A model generated the notes under the pieces. It did no database searches and had not been told where the DNA came from. It saw only the letters and a program-made list of their open reading frames with translations. From COMBO-56-21 sp041559015 (lineage in GTDB: Archaea > Thermoplasmatota > Thermoplasmata > UBA10834): a DNA stretch of 13,490 nucleotides. Position numbers and translations under genes: made by a program. The DNA is taken from NCBI GenBank assembly GCA_041559015.1, contig JBFFED010000045.1:1-13490 (forward strand). The letters run 5' to 3'. The first letter of the stretch is position 1; each line of letters starts with the position of its first letter. Positions 1 through 6,972 of the stretch are shown here, piece after piece.

Positions 1-367
1 CTTGCCTGCTGCCAAGAACAATGGGGTTGGCCATGCTGACAATAGAGATGATGCCTGATGCAACCGCAAGATACGGTCCGATGCTAGAAGTGGGCAACCC
101 ATGGCCGCTGGCCCAAGTCAGCGCGAACCAGCCTGCGCCGGCAATCTCGAGGATTCCACCCAGAGGGGACAGCAACGCTATGACTGCTCCTAGGACGACA
201 AGAATGCCCGCGAAGAGGTAGTCATCATAGCGGTCCCCAATGTCAAATTCATTGATCACATCTATGAGATTGTAGTCCGCAAAAGCACCGTTAACCCATG
301 TCGAGAATACCGCCACAATCCCGATAATCGCCCCACCCAAACCGAGAAGATTGAGATTCCACTTCAT
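1..367 (-). CDS. Small multi-pass membrane protein, C-terminus cut off by window edge
   Basis: Reading the minus strand from an ATG at 367 gives 122 codons with no stop before the window edge, so the C-terminus is missing. The start has a GAGG six bases upstream (GAGGAATGGC-ATG). The visible protein begins MKWNLNLLGLGGAIIGI and contains about four hydrophobic stretches: residues ~7-22, ~52-65, a glycine-rich one ~67-85, and ~97-118. A short charged loop (DIGDRYDDY) lies between the first two. I recognise no catalytic motif; this looks like a small integral membrane protein of unknown function. It lies 149 bases beyond the stop of the propeller gene on the same strand. That gap (368-516) shows no gene and no clear promoter. 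The base composition is visibly more AT-rich than the ribosomal-protein genes to the right. Confidence 0.75.
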   Translation of the reverse strand, partial: MKWNLNLLGLGGAIIGIVAVFSTWVNGAFADYNLIDVINEFDIGDRYDDYLFAGILVVLGAVIALLSPLGGILEIAGAGWFALTWASGHGLPTSSIGPYLAVASGIISIVSMANPIVLGSRQ

Positions 368-516
368 GCCATTCCTCGATTCCCGAATTGCCAAGTCCGG
401 CCTAAGTCCTTCTCTCCGCCCCTATGGCCTTCTCTCAGGAAGGGATTGACTGCGCCTCACCAAACCCCTTATCTCTTGCTTTCAAGCTTCCTGTCGATGG
501 TGCGTCCTATCCCAGC

Positions 517-1875
517 TCACCCACGCTCGTATAACCCTGTCCTGTCCATCCATTCCTGAAGCTCCTTCTTCCGCCTCTCGCGGTGCACGATGAACAGGAG
601 AACGGTCGCCATGGGAAGGCCGACGGACAAGGTGAGAAGGGCTGCGTCAAATGCCGCCAGTGCGTATCTGTCAGAGCGTGGTCGGCTGGTTGTGTAGATT
701 GCGTTGTCATCTCCGTAGTAGACCACATGGATTTCTTGATACTGGTCGACGGTCAGAGCGATGCTCTCCTGCGTGAACCATCCTCTGCAATCGTCAAGTA
801 TATGCGCTCTCCATACTCCGTCCTCGTTCGTGCAGTATCTCACAGTATGATTGGATGTGTCCCCGTTGTAGTACTTAGCGAAATACCCGAGGTATATGCT
901 CCCGTCTTGTCCAATCGTGATGTCTGTTCCGGTGCCGTACCGCCAAGGCGCGTTCCCGGAATAGGCAATATCAGTGCATGTCCAGTCCCCTTCAGCGTTT
1001 GTGAAGTAGCACACGCCGTACTCATCGTCTCTCTTACAGTAAGCGCTGACGTACGCATTGCCTTCGGAATCATGACAGAGGGATTTCACACCGGGATAGT
1101 CGCCAAGCGACGGTGTTATCGTAGTGTCGGAGACAATCTCTCCGTTTGAGACGACACTGTAGTTCATACGTGACCAGTTAAGATCCGACCAGCTCAGCAA
1201 GTCGTATGTCCTATAGATCATGCCTATCGAGCCGTCTGGACGCCGGTCAATGTCGTCGATTTGGTGGAATACATACGGTGGATAGGAGTCCTTGAGAACA
1301 GTGCTGACCCAGCCGTCCGCGGTACGCTTCATATCGACGATTGATGAGTTCGGATTATCGTATTGCTGGTTAGTATTCCTCGAGTAGAGCACATGGACAT
1401 CGTCGTTCGAATCCACAACAACCTCAGCTGCCGAGCAGAAGCCCGTGATGTTGACTACCTCGACCGTCCAGTCTCCACCAGCGTTCGTCGCGAAGAGGAC
1501 ATGGGGTTTGAGTGACGTGTACTCCACGCCGTAGTAGGAATGGGTGCACACGTAAACGTTCTCCTTGGAATCTAGCGCCAGAGATGCACCCTCGTGTTCA
1601 TAGAATAGACGAGACAGGCAGGTGAAGTCCCATTCATCTCCGATCTTCTGTCCGTAGAGCAGCGCATAATAAGGACCGTACGCGCCAAGGTACACCAGCT
1701 GAAGTTCGCCCTTGGAGTTCCAGTCAAGATGGTAGAACCCGTCCTCTGTAGGAGTGTAGCCGAGGGTCTGAATCTGCCGTCCGGACCGGGAAACCACTCC
1801 GTAGCTGAAGCTCGCTCCGAATACCAGACAAGTTACTGCCAGGACAAGGAGCAGAGCAGTTCTTCTCGCCATCAT
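517..1875 (-). CDS. Secreted, membrane-anchored protein with seven propeller-like repeats
   Basis: The 452-residue product has an N-terminal signal peptide (MMARR then a hydrophobic run to about residue 24) and one C-terminal transmembrane helix (~407-430), followed by a basic tail (HRERRKK). The bulk should therefore face outside the cell. The region between contains seven copies of a loose ~45-55 residue unit: a hydrophobic strand ending in D-S/Q-x-G/D (e.g. ALDSKENVYV, VVDSNDDVHV, TIGQDGSIYL, TVDQYQEIHV), then a tyrosine-rich stretch, then T-N-x-x-G-x-W. This resembles BNR/sialidase-type or similar seven-bladed beta-propellers. I see no sialidase catalytic set, so ligand binding or adhesion is more likely than catalysis; that is inference. 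A longer reading from TTG at 1914 is possible, but that codon lies inside the likely TATA box. The ATG at 1875 has GGAGGT nine bases upstream. No partner gene is evident. Confidence 0.75.
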   Translation of the reverse strand: MMARRTALLLVLAVTCLVFGASFSYGVVSRSGRQIQTLGYTPTEDGFYHLDWNSKGELQLVYLGAYGPYYALLYGQKIGDEWDFTCLSRLFYEHEGASLALDSKENVYVCTHSYYGVEYTSLKPHVLFATNAGGDWTVEVVNITGFCSAAEVVVDSNDDVHVLYSRNTNQQYDNPNSSIVDMKRTADGWVSTVLKDSYPPYVFHQIDDIDRRPDGSIGMIYRTYDLLSWSDLNWSRMNYSVVSNGEIVSDTTITPSLGDYPGVKSLCHDSEGNAYVSAYCKRDDEYGVCYFTNAEGDWTCTDIAYSGNAPWRYGTGTDITIGQDGSIYLGYFAKYYNGDTSNHTVRYCTNEDGVWRAHILDDCRGWFTQESIALTVDQYQEIHVVYYGDDNAIYTTSRPRSDRYALAAFDAALLTLSVGLPMATVLLFIVHRERRKKELQEWMDRTGLYERG

Positions 1876-1910
1876 CCTCCCCAGACCTCCACCCTCCATT
1901 CCATTACCCT

Positions 1911-1920
1911 GCAATAAACG
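1911..1920 (-). promoter_or_regulatory. Candidate TATA box for the propeller-protein gene
   Basis: On the minus strand the sequence reads CGTTTATTGC, with the TTTATT core at 1913-1918, about 40 bases upstream of the ATG at 1875. Transcription would start near 1890, leaving a short leader that includes the GGAGGT ribosome binding site at 1885-1890. No good BRE is visible, so this is a weak call. Confidence 0.35.
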
Positions 1921-2024
1921 TAGCGCAGGTCATGAGAGCGACACTCGAGCTGGGTTCAGCATTGGCGGTAGATGTCCGGGCATCGCTGCAAAGTGGCTGG
2001 AGGGAGGCTAGCGTTTTGGCTTCT

Positions 2025-2051
2025 GTCAATTCCTGATGATTGAGAATTGAC
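2025..2051. repeat. Perfect 8-bp inverted repeat downstream of tRNA-Ala
   Basis: GTCAATTC (2025-2032) and GAATTGAC (2044-2051) are exact inverted copies separated by 11 bases, 15 bases beyond the tRNA 3' end. Neither strand shows a T-run after it, so it is not an obvious intrinsic terminator. It could be a processing hairpin in the tRNA precursor or a protein site upstream of the propeller gene. Confidence 0.6.
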
Positions 2052-2066
2052 CAGGCATGTAAGGAG

Positions 2067-2138
2067 TGGACCGAAGGGGATTTGAACCCCTGACCTCCTG
2101 CTTGCAAAGCAGGCGATCTTCCGCTGATCTATCGGCCC
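2067..2138 (-). tRNA. tRNA-Ala (anticodon TGC)
   Basis: The minus strand folds into a complete 72-base cloverleaf. The acceptor stem is GGGCCGA/TCGGTCC with discriminator A. The D-arm is GATC-AGCGGAA-GATC. The anticodon stem CCTGC/GCAGG carries loop TTTGCAA, so the anticodon is TGC. The variable loop is AGGTC, and the T-arm is AGGGG-TTCAAAT-CCCCT. The single wobble pair in the acceptor stem is G3-U70, the classic alanyl-tRNA synthetase identity element, which confirms the assignment. The CCA tail is not encoded (A is followed by CTCC), so it must be added after transcription. No intron is seen. Position 15 of the D-loop is G, the site that archaeal TgtA modifies. Position 36 is C, so this tRNA is not a t6A substrate. 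Confidence 0.97.
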
Positions 2139-2170
2139 GAATCTGATAGGCTTTCCCAATCATGGACTCC

Positions 2171-2190
2171 TGATATAGCCTTTTCCCAAA
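2171..2190 (-). promoter_or_regulatory. Candidate BRE/TATA promoter of tRNA-Ala
   Basis: The minus strand reads GGGAAAAGGCTATATC around here, with TATATC at 2172-2177 and a purine-rich BRE-like stretch upstream. The box is about 35 bases upstream of the mature tRNA 5' end, which would give a 5' leader of around ten bases for RNase P to remove. Confidence 0.45.
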
Positions 2191-2218
2191 GCGTCGCAGC
2201 GCTACCGGTCCACACGCA

Positions 2219-2234
2219 AGATTGAATACAATCT
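2219..2234. promoter_or_regulatory. Palindrome (possible operator) upstream of iron-sulfur protein gene
   Basis: AGATTG-AATA-CAATCT is a perfect 6-bp inverted repeat with a 4-base centre, ending 29 bases before the ATG at 2264. Its centre (TTGAATACAA) is also the most TATA-like sequence on the plus strand at a suitable distance, so a bound protein would cover the promoter. Repressor binding is inference from position and symmetry only. Confidence 0.4.
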
Positions 2235-2248
2235 GAGGATGTCAGGTC

Positions 2249-2266
2249 CATGGTACGGGGACCATG
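2249..2266 (+). promoter_or_regulatory. Hairpin enclosing the start codon of the iron-sulfur protein gene
   Basis: CATGGT (2249-2254) and ACCATG (2261-2266) are exact inverted copies around a 6-base loop, ACGGGG. The second arm contains the ATG start codon. The first arm contains another ATG (2250) that opens a five-codon frame, MVRGP, whose TGA overlaps the start as ATGA. The only ribosome-binding-like bases (CGGGG) are in the loop. Folded mRNA would hide the start; regulation this way is inference. Confidence 0.35.
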
Positions 2267-2902
2267 AGTCCGCAAAAGGAATGGACAAGGGCCGAACTCG
2301 ACGAGCTCCTGGGCGAGTTCAAGGTAGTCACCGTCCCGGTTGACATCTCGGTGGAAGGCAGACAGAAGGTTCTGGGCTACGACGAGGCGGAAAGGATGCT
2401 CCGAAGTGCGCGGTTGATATCAATCGAGCAATGCTCCTGCAGGGCTAAGATAATAGGATGCAATGGTCCGCTGGACGTCTGTATCTGCATGGACGGAGAG
2501 GCTGAGGAGGCGATTGAGAAGAGAGGGGCTCACGCCACCACGCTGGAAATCGCGATGGACGCTCTTCGGAGGTCTCACGAGGCTGGCCTGGTACACCTGT
2601 CCTTCGAGACCAAGGAGCGGAACATAGAGATCATATGCAGCTGCTGCGCGTGCTGCTGTCAGGCGCTGTCCGCAATCTCCCGATTCGGGTACGACAGAGG
2701 CATCATAGGTCATGCGGACGTCGTCGCGGTTCACGACCTAGGGCTCTGCGACGGATGCGCATTGTGCGTCACGAAATGCCATTTCAGAGCATGGTCCGAA
2801 GAGGAGGGCCGAGTGGTGCATCGTCCGGATAGGTGCTCGGGGTGTGGGGTATGCGTCTCTTCGTGCCCGACAGGGGCGATCAGGCTGGAGAAGAGGGCCT
2901 GA
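2264..2902 (+). CDS. Cysteine-rich 4Fe-4S binding protein with double ferredoxin domain
   Basis: The 212-residue product has 19 cysteines in three groups. Residues 57-75 carry CSCR...C...CIC (C57, C59, C66, C73, C75). Residues 125-132 carry CSCCACCC (six cysteines). Residues 162-172 and 191-201 are two classical CxxCxxCxxxC motifs, the second ending in CP, which should hold two [4Fe-4S] clusters. The N-terminal cysteine arrangement followed by a CxCCxCCC box and a C-terminal dicluster ferredoxin domain is a layout known from anaerobic archaea and bacteria, usually annotated only as 4Fe-4S protein. Electron transfer is likely but the partner is unknown. There is no signal peptide or membrane helix, so it should be cytosolic. 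It stands alone on the plus strand, with tRNA-Ala diverging upstream and S10 converging downstream. It has no strong ribosome binding site, and a hairpin covers its start. Confidence 0.88.
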   Translation: MSPQKEWTRAELDELLGEFKVVTVPVDISVEGRQKVLGYDEAERMLRSARLISIEQCSCRAKIIGCNGPLDVCICMDGEAEEAIEKRGAHATTLEIAMDALRRSHEAGLVHLSFETKERNIEIICSCCACCCQALSAISRFGYDRGIIGHADVVAVHDLGLCDGCALCVTKCHFRAWSEEEGRVVHRPDRCSGCGVCVSSCPTGAIRLEKRA

Positions 2903-2925
2903 AGCGGGCTGCTGTTAGTTACCTA

Positions 2926-2977
2926 AAACAGTTCACAGGCCTCAGGCTATTAGTGTGAATATGCCTTAAACAGTTCA
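2926..2977. repeat. Direct repeat AAACAGTTCA between convergent genes
   Basis: AAACAGTTCA occurs at 2926-2935 and again at 2968-2977. On the minus strand, downstream of S10, both read TGAACTGTTT followed by A-G-G one base later. The short T-runs (three to four) just past S10 could serve as archaeal-type termination signals, but they are weaker than usual. The 80-base convergent gap 2903-2982 holds nothing else I can name. Confidence 0.45.
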
Positions 2978-2982
2978 GGTCA

Positions 2983-3294
2983 TCAGGACCGCAGCACAAT
3001 CTCGATGTTCACGCCGTCCGGGACCTGTATCCTCATCAGCTGCCTGAGCGCTCGCTCGTCAGCGTCGAGGTCTATCAGCCTCTTGTGGACGCGCATCTCC
3101 CACCTGTCGACAGTGCTCGAGCCGCCGCCATCCGGGCCCTTCCTGCAGGGCACCACGAGGCGCTTAGTGGGCAGGGGGATGGGGCCCGCGATTGCGACGC
3201 CAGTCTTCTCGCTGATCATCTTAATCTGCTTGCAGACCCCATCGACCTTCTTGGGGTCCGTCCCGCTCAGCGATATCCTGGCCCTCTGCACCAT
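2983..3294 (-). CDS. rps10: Small ribosomal subunit protein uS10
   Basis: This 103-residue protein is archaeal S10: it opens MVQRARISLSGTDPKKV and contains the conserved GPIPLPTK core and the RWEMRVHKR segment, in line with the usual ~102 residues of archaeal S10. S10 sits in the head of the 30S subunit. It is the last gene of the S12-S7-EF2-EF1A-S10 string, 52 bases after the EF-1A stop, an arrangement conserved in archaea. A TTG two codons upstream (3300) is in frame, but the ATG at 3294 better matches the family N-terminus and has a GAGGT a suitable distance upstream. It converges on the iron-sulfur protein gene. Confidence 0.95.
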   Translation of the reverse strand: MVQRARISLSGTDPKKVDGVCKQIKMISEKTGVAIAGPIPLPTKRLVVPCRKGPDGGGSSTVDRWEMRVHKRLIDLDADERALRQLMRIQVPDGVNIEIVLRS

Positions 3295-3346
3295 CCTCAA
3301 AACCTCAACACATCTGGCAAAACATAAAGGGTTGGTAAGAAGGGGT

Positions 3347-4618
3347 TTACATCTCTTTCTTCTCGACCTCGATGACCATGCCGGCCGCGACGGTCTGGCC
3401 CATGTCCCTGATGGCGAACCGTCCCAGCTGCGGGAAGTCCTTCGCTTTCTCGATTGCCAGGGGCTTCGTGGGCTGTATCTTCACGATAGCCGCGTCACCA
3501 GTCTTCAGGAACTGTGGGTTCTCCTCTTTCACAGCGCCAGTCCTCGGGTCGAGCTTCTTCTGCAGCTCGATGAATGTGCAGGCTGTCTGGGCAGTGTGAC
3601 AGTGGAAGACCGGAGTGTACCCGACTGTGATCACACTCGGGTGGTTCAGGACCATTATCTGGGCCGTGAAACTCTTCGCGACCGTCGGCGGGTTATCCAC
3701 TGGGCCCGCTACGTCGCCCCTCTTGACATCCGTCTTCGCGATGCCCCTGACGTTGAACCCGACGTTGTCGCCCGGGGTCGCCTGGGGTAGCGTCTCGTGG
3801 TGCATCTCGATCGACTTGACCTCGCCCACCTTGTTAGCGGGCATGAAGATGATCTTCATCTCTGGCTTCAGCACGCCGGTCTCGATCCTGCCCACTGGAA
3901 CAGTGCCCACACCGGTGATGGTGTAGACATCCTGGACAGGCAACCTGAGCGCCTTGTCGGTCGATTTCGGGGGCTCCTTGAGAGCGTCGAGCGCCTGGGT
4001 TATCGTCGGGCCCTTGTACCACGGCATGTTCTCCGACGGCTTCGAGACGTTGTCGCCCTTGAAGCCGCTCGCGGGTATGAAGGGTATCTCCTCCGCCTTG
4101 TACCCGACCGTCTTCAGGAGCTCGGTGACCGCCTTCTTGGTCTCATCGTACTTCGACTGCTGGTAGCCCACGGCGTCCATCTTGTTGACATCGATAATCA
4201 CCTGCGGGACGCCCAGGGTCCTCGCGAGGAAAATGTGCTCCCTCGTCTGTGCCTGCGGCCCCTCGATTGCCGAGACGACGATGACCGCCGCGTCGGCCTG
4301 GCTCGTGCCGGTGATCATGTTCTTGACGAAGTCCCTGTGGCCGGGCGCGTCGATGATGGTGAAGTAATACTTCTGGGTGTTGAACCGCTTGTGAGCCACA
4401 TCGATGGTAAGACCTCTCTCCCTCTCTTCCTTCAGTCCATCCATGACCCATGCGAACTCGAAAGTCGCCTTACCCTTCTGCTCGGCCTCCTTCCTGTACT
4501 TCTCGATGACGTGGGGCTCGATGTGCCCCGTGTCGAGCAGCAGGCGGCCGACAGTGGTGGACTTACCGTGGTCGACATGTCCGATGAACACCAGGTTCAT
4601 GTGTGGTTTCTCTGCCAT
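3347..4618 (-). CDS. tuf: Translation elongation factor EF-1 alpha (aEF1A)
   Basis: This 423-residue GTPase delivers aminoacyl-tRNA to the ribosomal A site. Visible GTP-binding motifs are GHVDHGKS (13-20), DAPGH (90-94), NKMD (145-148) and the base-contacting SGF (184-186). Domains 2 and 3 follow, ending with a short acidic/lysine tail EVEKKEM. Length is normal for archaea. The ATG at 4618 has GGAGG seven bases upstream. The frame stays open for 183 more codons upstream, but those lie over the EF-2 gene in another frame and are not coding. It follows EF-2 after an 89-base gap that holds a candidate promoter of its own, so it may be made both from the operon and independently, which would fit the need for excess EF-1A over EF-2. 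Confidence 0.98.
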   Translation of the reverse strand: MAEKPHMNLVFIGHVDHGKSTTVGRLLLDTGHIEPHVIEKYRKEAEQKGKATFEFAWVMDGLKEERERGLTIDVAHKRFNTQKYYFTIIDAPGHRDFVKNMITGTSQADAAVIVVSAIEGPQAQTREHIFLARTLGVPQVIIDVNKMDAVGYQQSKYDETKKAVTELLKTVGYKAEEIPFIPASGFKGDNVSKPSENMPWYKGPTITQALDALKEPPKSTDKALRLPVQDVYTITGVGTVPVGRIETGVLKPEMKIIFMPANKVGEVKSIEMHHETLPQATPGDNVGFNVRGIAKTDVKRGDVAGPVDNPPTVAKSFTAQIMVLNHPSVITVGYTPVFHCHTAQTACTFIELQKKLDPRTGAVKEENPQFLKTGDAAIVKIQPTKPLAIEKAKDFPQLGRFAIRDMGQTVAAGMVIEVEKKEM

Positions 4619-4644
4619 ATTATGGCCTCCAATGTCCTCTCTTC

Positions 4645-4657
4645 GAGCATGATGCTC
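4645..4657. promoter_or_regulatory. Palindrome between TATA box and start of EF-1A transcript
   Basis: GAGCAT-G-ATGCTC is a perfect 13-base palindrome. It begins four bases downstream of the candidate EF-1A TATA box and lies before the expected transcription start near 4638. In archaea, repressors often bind exactly here. It could equally act as a small hairpin in transcripts reading through from EF-2. Confidence 0.4.
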
Positions 4658-4660
4658 TTG

Positions 4661-4678
4661 GTATATTAGTCTTTTTGC
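4661..4678 (-). promoter_or_regulatory. Candidate internal promoter for EF-1A
   Basis: The minus strand reads CAAAAAGACTAATATAC, with a TATA-like CTAATATA core at 4662-4669 and an A-rich BRE-like stretch upstream. It is about 45 bases before the ATG, predicting a leader of around 20 bases that contains the GGAGG site at 4626-4630. Confidence 0.5.
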
Positions 4679-4707
4679 CTCGTAATTTGGACGTATGGCT
4701 GTGCCTT

Positions 4708-6906
4708 TCAGGCGGCGTAGTAGGAGGCGTCGTACGGCTCGGGCTTGAGCCCCTTCCTCTGCCTTATCTGATAGACTATCTTTTCCTGCACGTCCCGAGG
4801 CATTGGCTCGAACCCCGAGTTCTCGGTCGACCATAGGGCGCGACCGCTCGTGGCGCTCCGGACCGAGGCTGCGAAGCCGAACATCTCGGCGATCGGGCAC
4901 TTGCCCTCGACGATCGCCATGTCCCCCTCCTGCTTCATGTCCTCTATGACGCCCCTCCGCTGCTGTATCTCGCGAATGGCGTTCCCCATCATATCCTGGG
5001 GGACGTTGATGAACACCTTCGTGATGGGCTCGTAGAGCACCCTGGACCCCTGGCACATAGCGCCATATACAGCCGACCTCGCGGCCGGTATGACCTGCGC
5101 GGGCCCCCTGTGTATGCTGTCCTCGTGGAGCTTTGCGTCTACGAGCATGACCTTCATCGCCATGCATTTCTCGTTGGCGAGCGGGCCCCTGTTCATGGCC
5201 TCCTCGAAGGCCTCCTTGATGAGTTCCATCGTCTCGTGGAGGTACTGTATGCCCTTGGTCATGTCGAGGAGCACGTTCGTCCCGACGAAGCTGGTGACCC
5301 CCTTCGCCTGGTCCTTGTCCATGCCCAGGTCCTGGAGCTTCCTGGCCATCGCCTTGGAGTCCTTTATCCTGCCCTCGGTCTCAATCTCCCCGCTCCTTAT
5401 CGCCTGGACGATCGCCGGCTCAAGAGCCTCGACCTCGATATAGAACCTGTTATGCTTGTTCGGGGACTTGCCCTCGAACGGGCCACCCCTGCCGGAGACG
5501 CACTCCCTGAAGACGACTATCGGCGGGGAGGTCTTGATCTCGACCTTGTGCTCGTTGACAATCCTGTAGTTGGTGATCTCGAGGTGCAGCTCGCCCATGC
5601 CGGACATCAGATGCTCGCCCGTCTCCTGGTTGATCTCGACCTGGATCGAGGGGTCCGCCTTCGCGACCGTCCTGAGGACGTCGACCAGCTTGGGCAGGTC
5701 CTTCGTGTGCTTCGCCTCGATGGCGACCGTGACGACCGGGTCGGAGTAGTGCACCATCTTCTCGAACGGGGCCATGGCCGGATCGCTCGACACCGAGGAG
5801 CCCGCGATGGCGTCCTTGAGCCCCGACACGGCCACGACGTTGCCCGAGTCAATCTCGTTGACGGGGACCCTGTCGGCGCCGACCGTTAGCGAGACGAGCT
5901 GCGCCCTGTTCGGGTTGGGCATGCCGGATATCCAGAGCTCCTGCCCCTTGATGATCTTCCCGCTGAACAGCCTCCCCACCGCTACCTCGCCGGCGTGCGG
6001 GTCCACGATGATCTTCGTGACCATGTATGCCACGGGCCCGTCCGGGTCGCAGGTCAGCATCGCCTTACCGAATTCGGACTCAGGGTCGCCGTGCCAGATG
6101 GTCGGTATCCTGAGCTTCTGGGCATCCACCGGGTTCGGCAGATGTGTGATGACCGACTCCAGCAGCACCTCGTGCAGAGGGGCCTTCTTGGCCAGGGACT
6201 TCTGGTCGTTGTTCTTGCAGTGCTCGTAGACCGTCTTGAAGTTGATCCCGCTCTTCTTCATGTAGGGGACTGAGATGGCCCAGTTGTTGAACGCTGAGCC
6301 GAATATGACCGTGCCGCCATCCACCTTCAGGGCCCACTTATCCTTGAGCTCCGGGGGAAGTATCTTCCTTATCTTCTCGTTGACCTCGTTGACTATGTTG
6401 GATAGGCGCTGCTGCATCTGCTCTGGGGTGACCTGGAGCTCGTTGATGAGCCTGTCCACCTTGTTGACGAACAGTATCGGGTGGACCTTCTCCTTCACGG
6501 CCTGCCTGATGACCGTCTCCGTCTGGGGCATCACGCCCTCGACGGCGCAACATAGAATGATGACGCCGTCAATGGCCCTCATGGCCCTGGTGACATCGCC
6601 CCCGAAGTCCACGTGCCCTGGGGTGTCGATGAGGTTTATGAGGTACTCCTGGCCCTTGTAGGTGTAGACCATCGAGGCGCTTGCGGCGTTGATCGTGATG
6701 CCTCTCGCCTGCTCCTGCTCGTCGAAGTCCAGCAGCAGCTGCTTGCCCGCGAGCTCCTCGGACATCATGCCCGCGCCGGCGATCAGGTTGTCAGAGAGGG
6801 TGGTCTTTCCGTGGTCGATGTGCGCGGCTGTCCCTATGTTCCTTATGAACTGGGGCTTTCGCATCAGAGCCTGAGCCTTCTTGATGTTGTCCTCTTTCCT
6901 TCCCAT
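4708..6906 (-). CDS. fusA: Translation elongation factor EF-2 (aEF2)
   Basis: This 732-residue translocase GTPase moves tRNAs and mRNA after peptide-bond formation. G motifs are AHIDHGKTT (28-36), DTPGH (94-98) and NKVD (148-151). The C-terminal domain IV carries DSIHRGPAQVIP, whose histidine (residue 599, codon 5110-5112) is the expected diphthamide site. This marks it as archaeal/eukaryotic EF-2 rather than bacterial EF-G. Length matches archaeal EF-2 and all domains are present. The ATG at 6906 has GGTGA four bases upstream. It lies 66 bases downstream of S7 and 89 bases upstream of EF-1A, all on one strand. The diphthamide-synthesis genes are not in the window. Confidence 0.98.
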   Translation of the reverse strand: MGRKEDNIKKAQALMRKPQFIRNIGTAAHIDHGKTTLSDNLIAGAGMMSEELAGKQLLLDFDEQEQARGITINAASASMVYTYKGQEYLINLIDTPGHVDFGGDVTRAMRAIDGVIILCCAVEGVMPQTETVIRQAVKEKVHPILFVNKVDRLINELQVTPEQMQQRLSNIVNEVNEKIRKILPPELKDKWALKVDGGTVIFGSAFNNWAISVPYMKKSGINFKTVYEHCKNNDQKSLAKKAPLHEVLLESVITHLPNPVDAQKLRIPTIWHGDPESEFGKAMLTCDPDGPVAYMVTKIIVDPHAGEVAVGRLFSGKIIKGQELWISGMPNPNRAQLVSLTVGADRVPVNEIDSGNVVAVSGLKDAIAGSSVSSDPAMAPFEKMVHYSDPVVTVAIEAKHTKDLPKLVDVLRTVAKADPSIQVEINQETGEHLMSGMGELHLEITNYRIVNEHKVEIKTSPPIVVFRECVSGRGGPFEGKSPNKHNRFYIEVEALEPAIVQAIRSGEIETEGRIKDSKAMARKLQDLGMDKDQAKGVTSFVGTNVLLDMTKGIQYLHETMELIKEAFEEAMNRGPLANEKCMAMKVMLVDAKLHEDSIHRGPAQVIPAARSAVYGAMCQGSRVLYEPITKVFINVPQDMMGNAIREIQQRRGVIEDMKQEGDMAIVEGKCPIAEMFGFAASVRSATSGRALWSTENSGFEPMPRDVQEKIVYQIRQRKGLKPEPYDASYYAA

Positions 6907-6972
6907 ATGCTCACCATGGGTCCAGCATGTATTCAGATGACAGCGAACAGTGGACAGACGGTTTCGGGCCGA

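Noticed and set aside
583..1149. 188-codon open frame on plus, opposite the propeller gene
   Set aside because: The minus-strand gene has a signal peptide, repeats and an anchor; the plus frame has none of these.
1956..2159. Short minus-strand frames across the tRNA region
   Set aside because: They read through the complete tRNA-Ala gene and have no coding features.
2903..2982. Intrinsic terminator between the iron-sulfur gene and S10
   Set aside because: A small bulged hairpin is possible near 2912-2931, but T-runs are only three to four bases, so I list only the direct repeat.
3797..4669. 290-codon open frame on plus, opposite EF-1A
   Set aside because: Antisense shadow of a highly conserved gene; no domain and no ribosome binding site.
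4619..5167. 183-codon in-frame open extension upstream of EF-1A
   Set aside because: It lies over the EF-2 gene in another frame, its residues are low-complexity Arg/Gly/His, and the ATG at 4618 has a GGAGG site and the family N-terminus.
5110..5889. 259-codon open frame on plus, opposite EF-2
   Set aside because: Antisense shadow with Leu/Arg/Asp/Val-rich composition typical of such frames.
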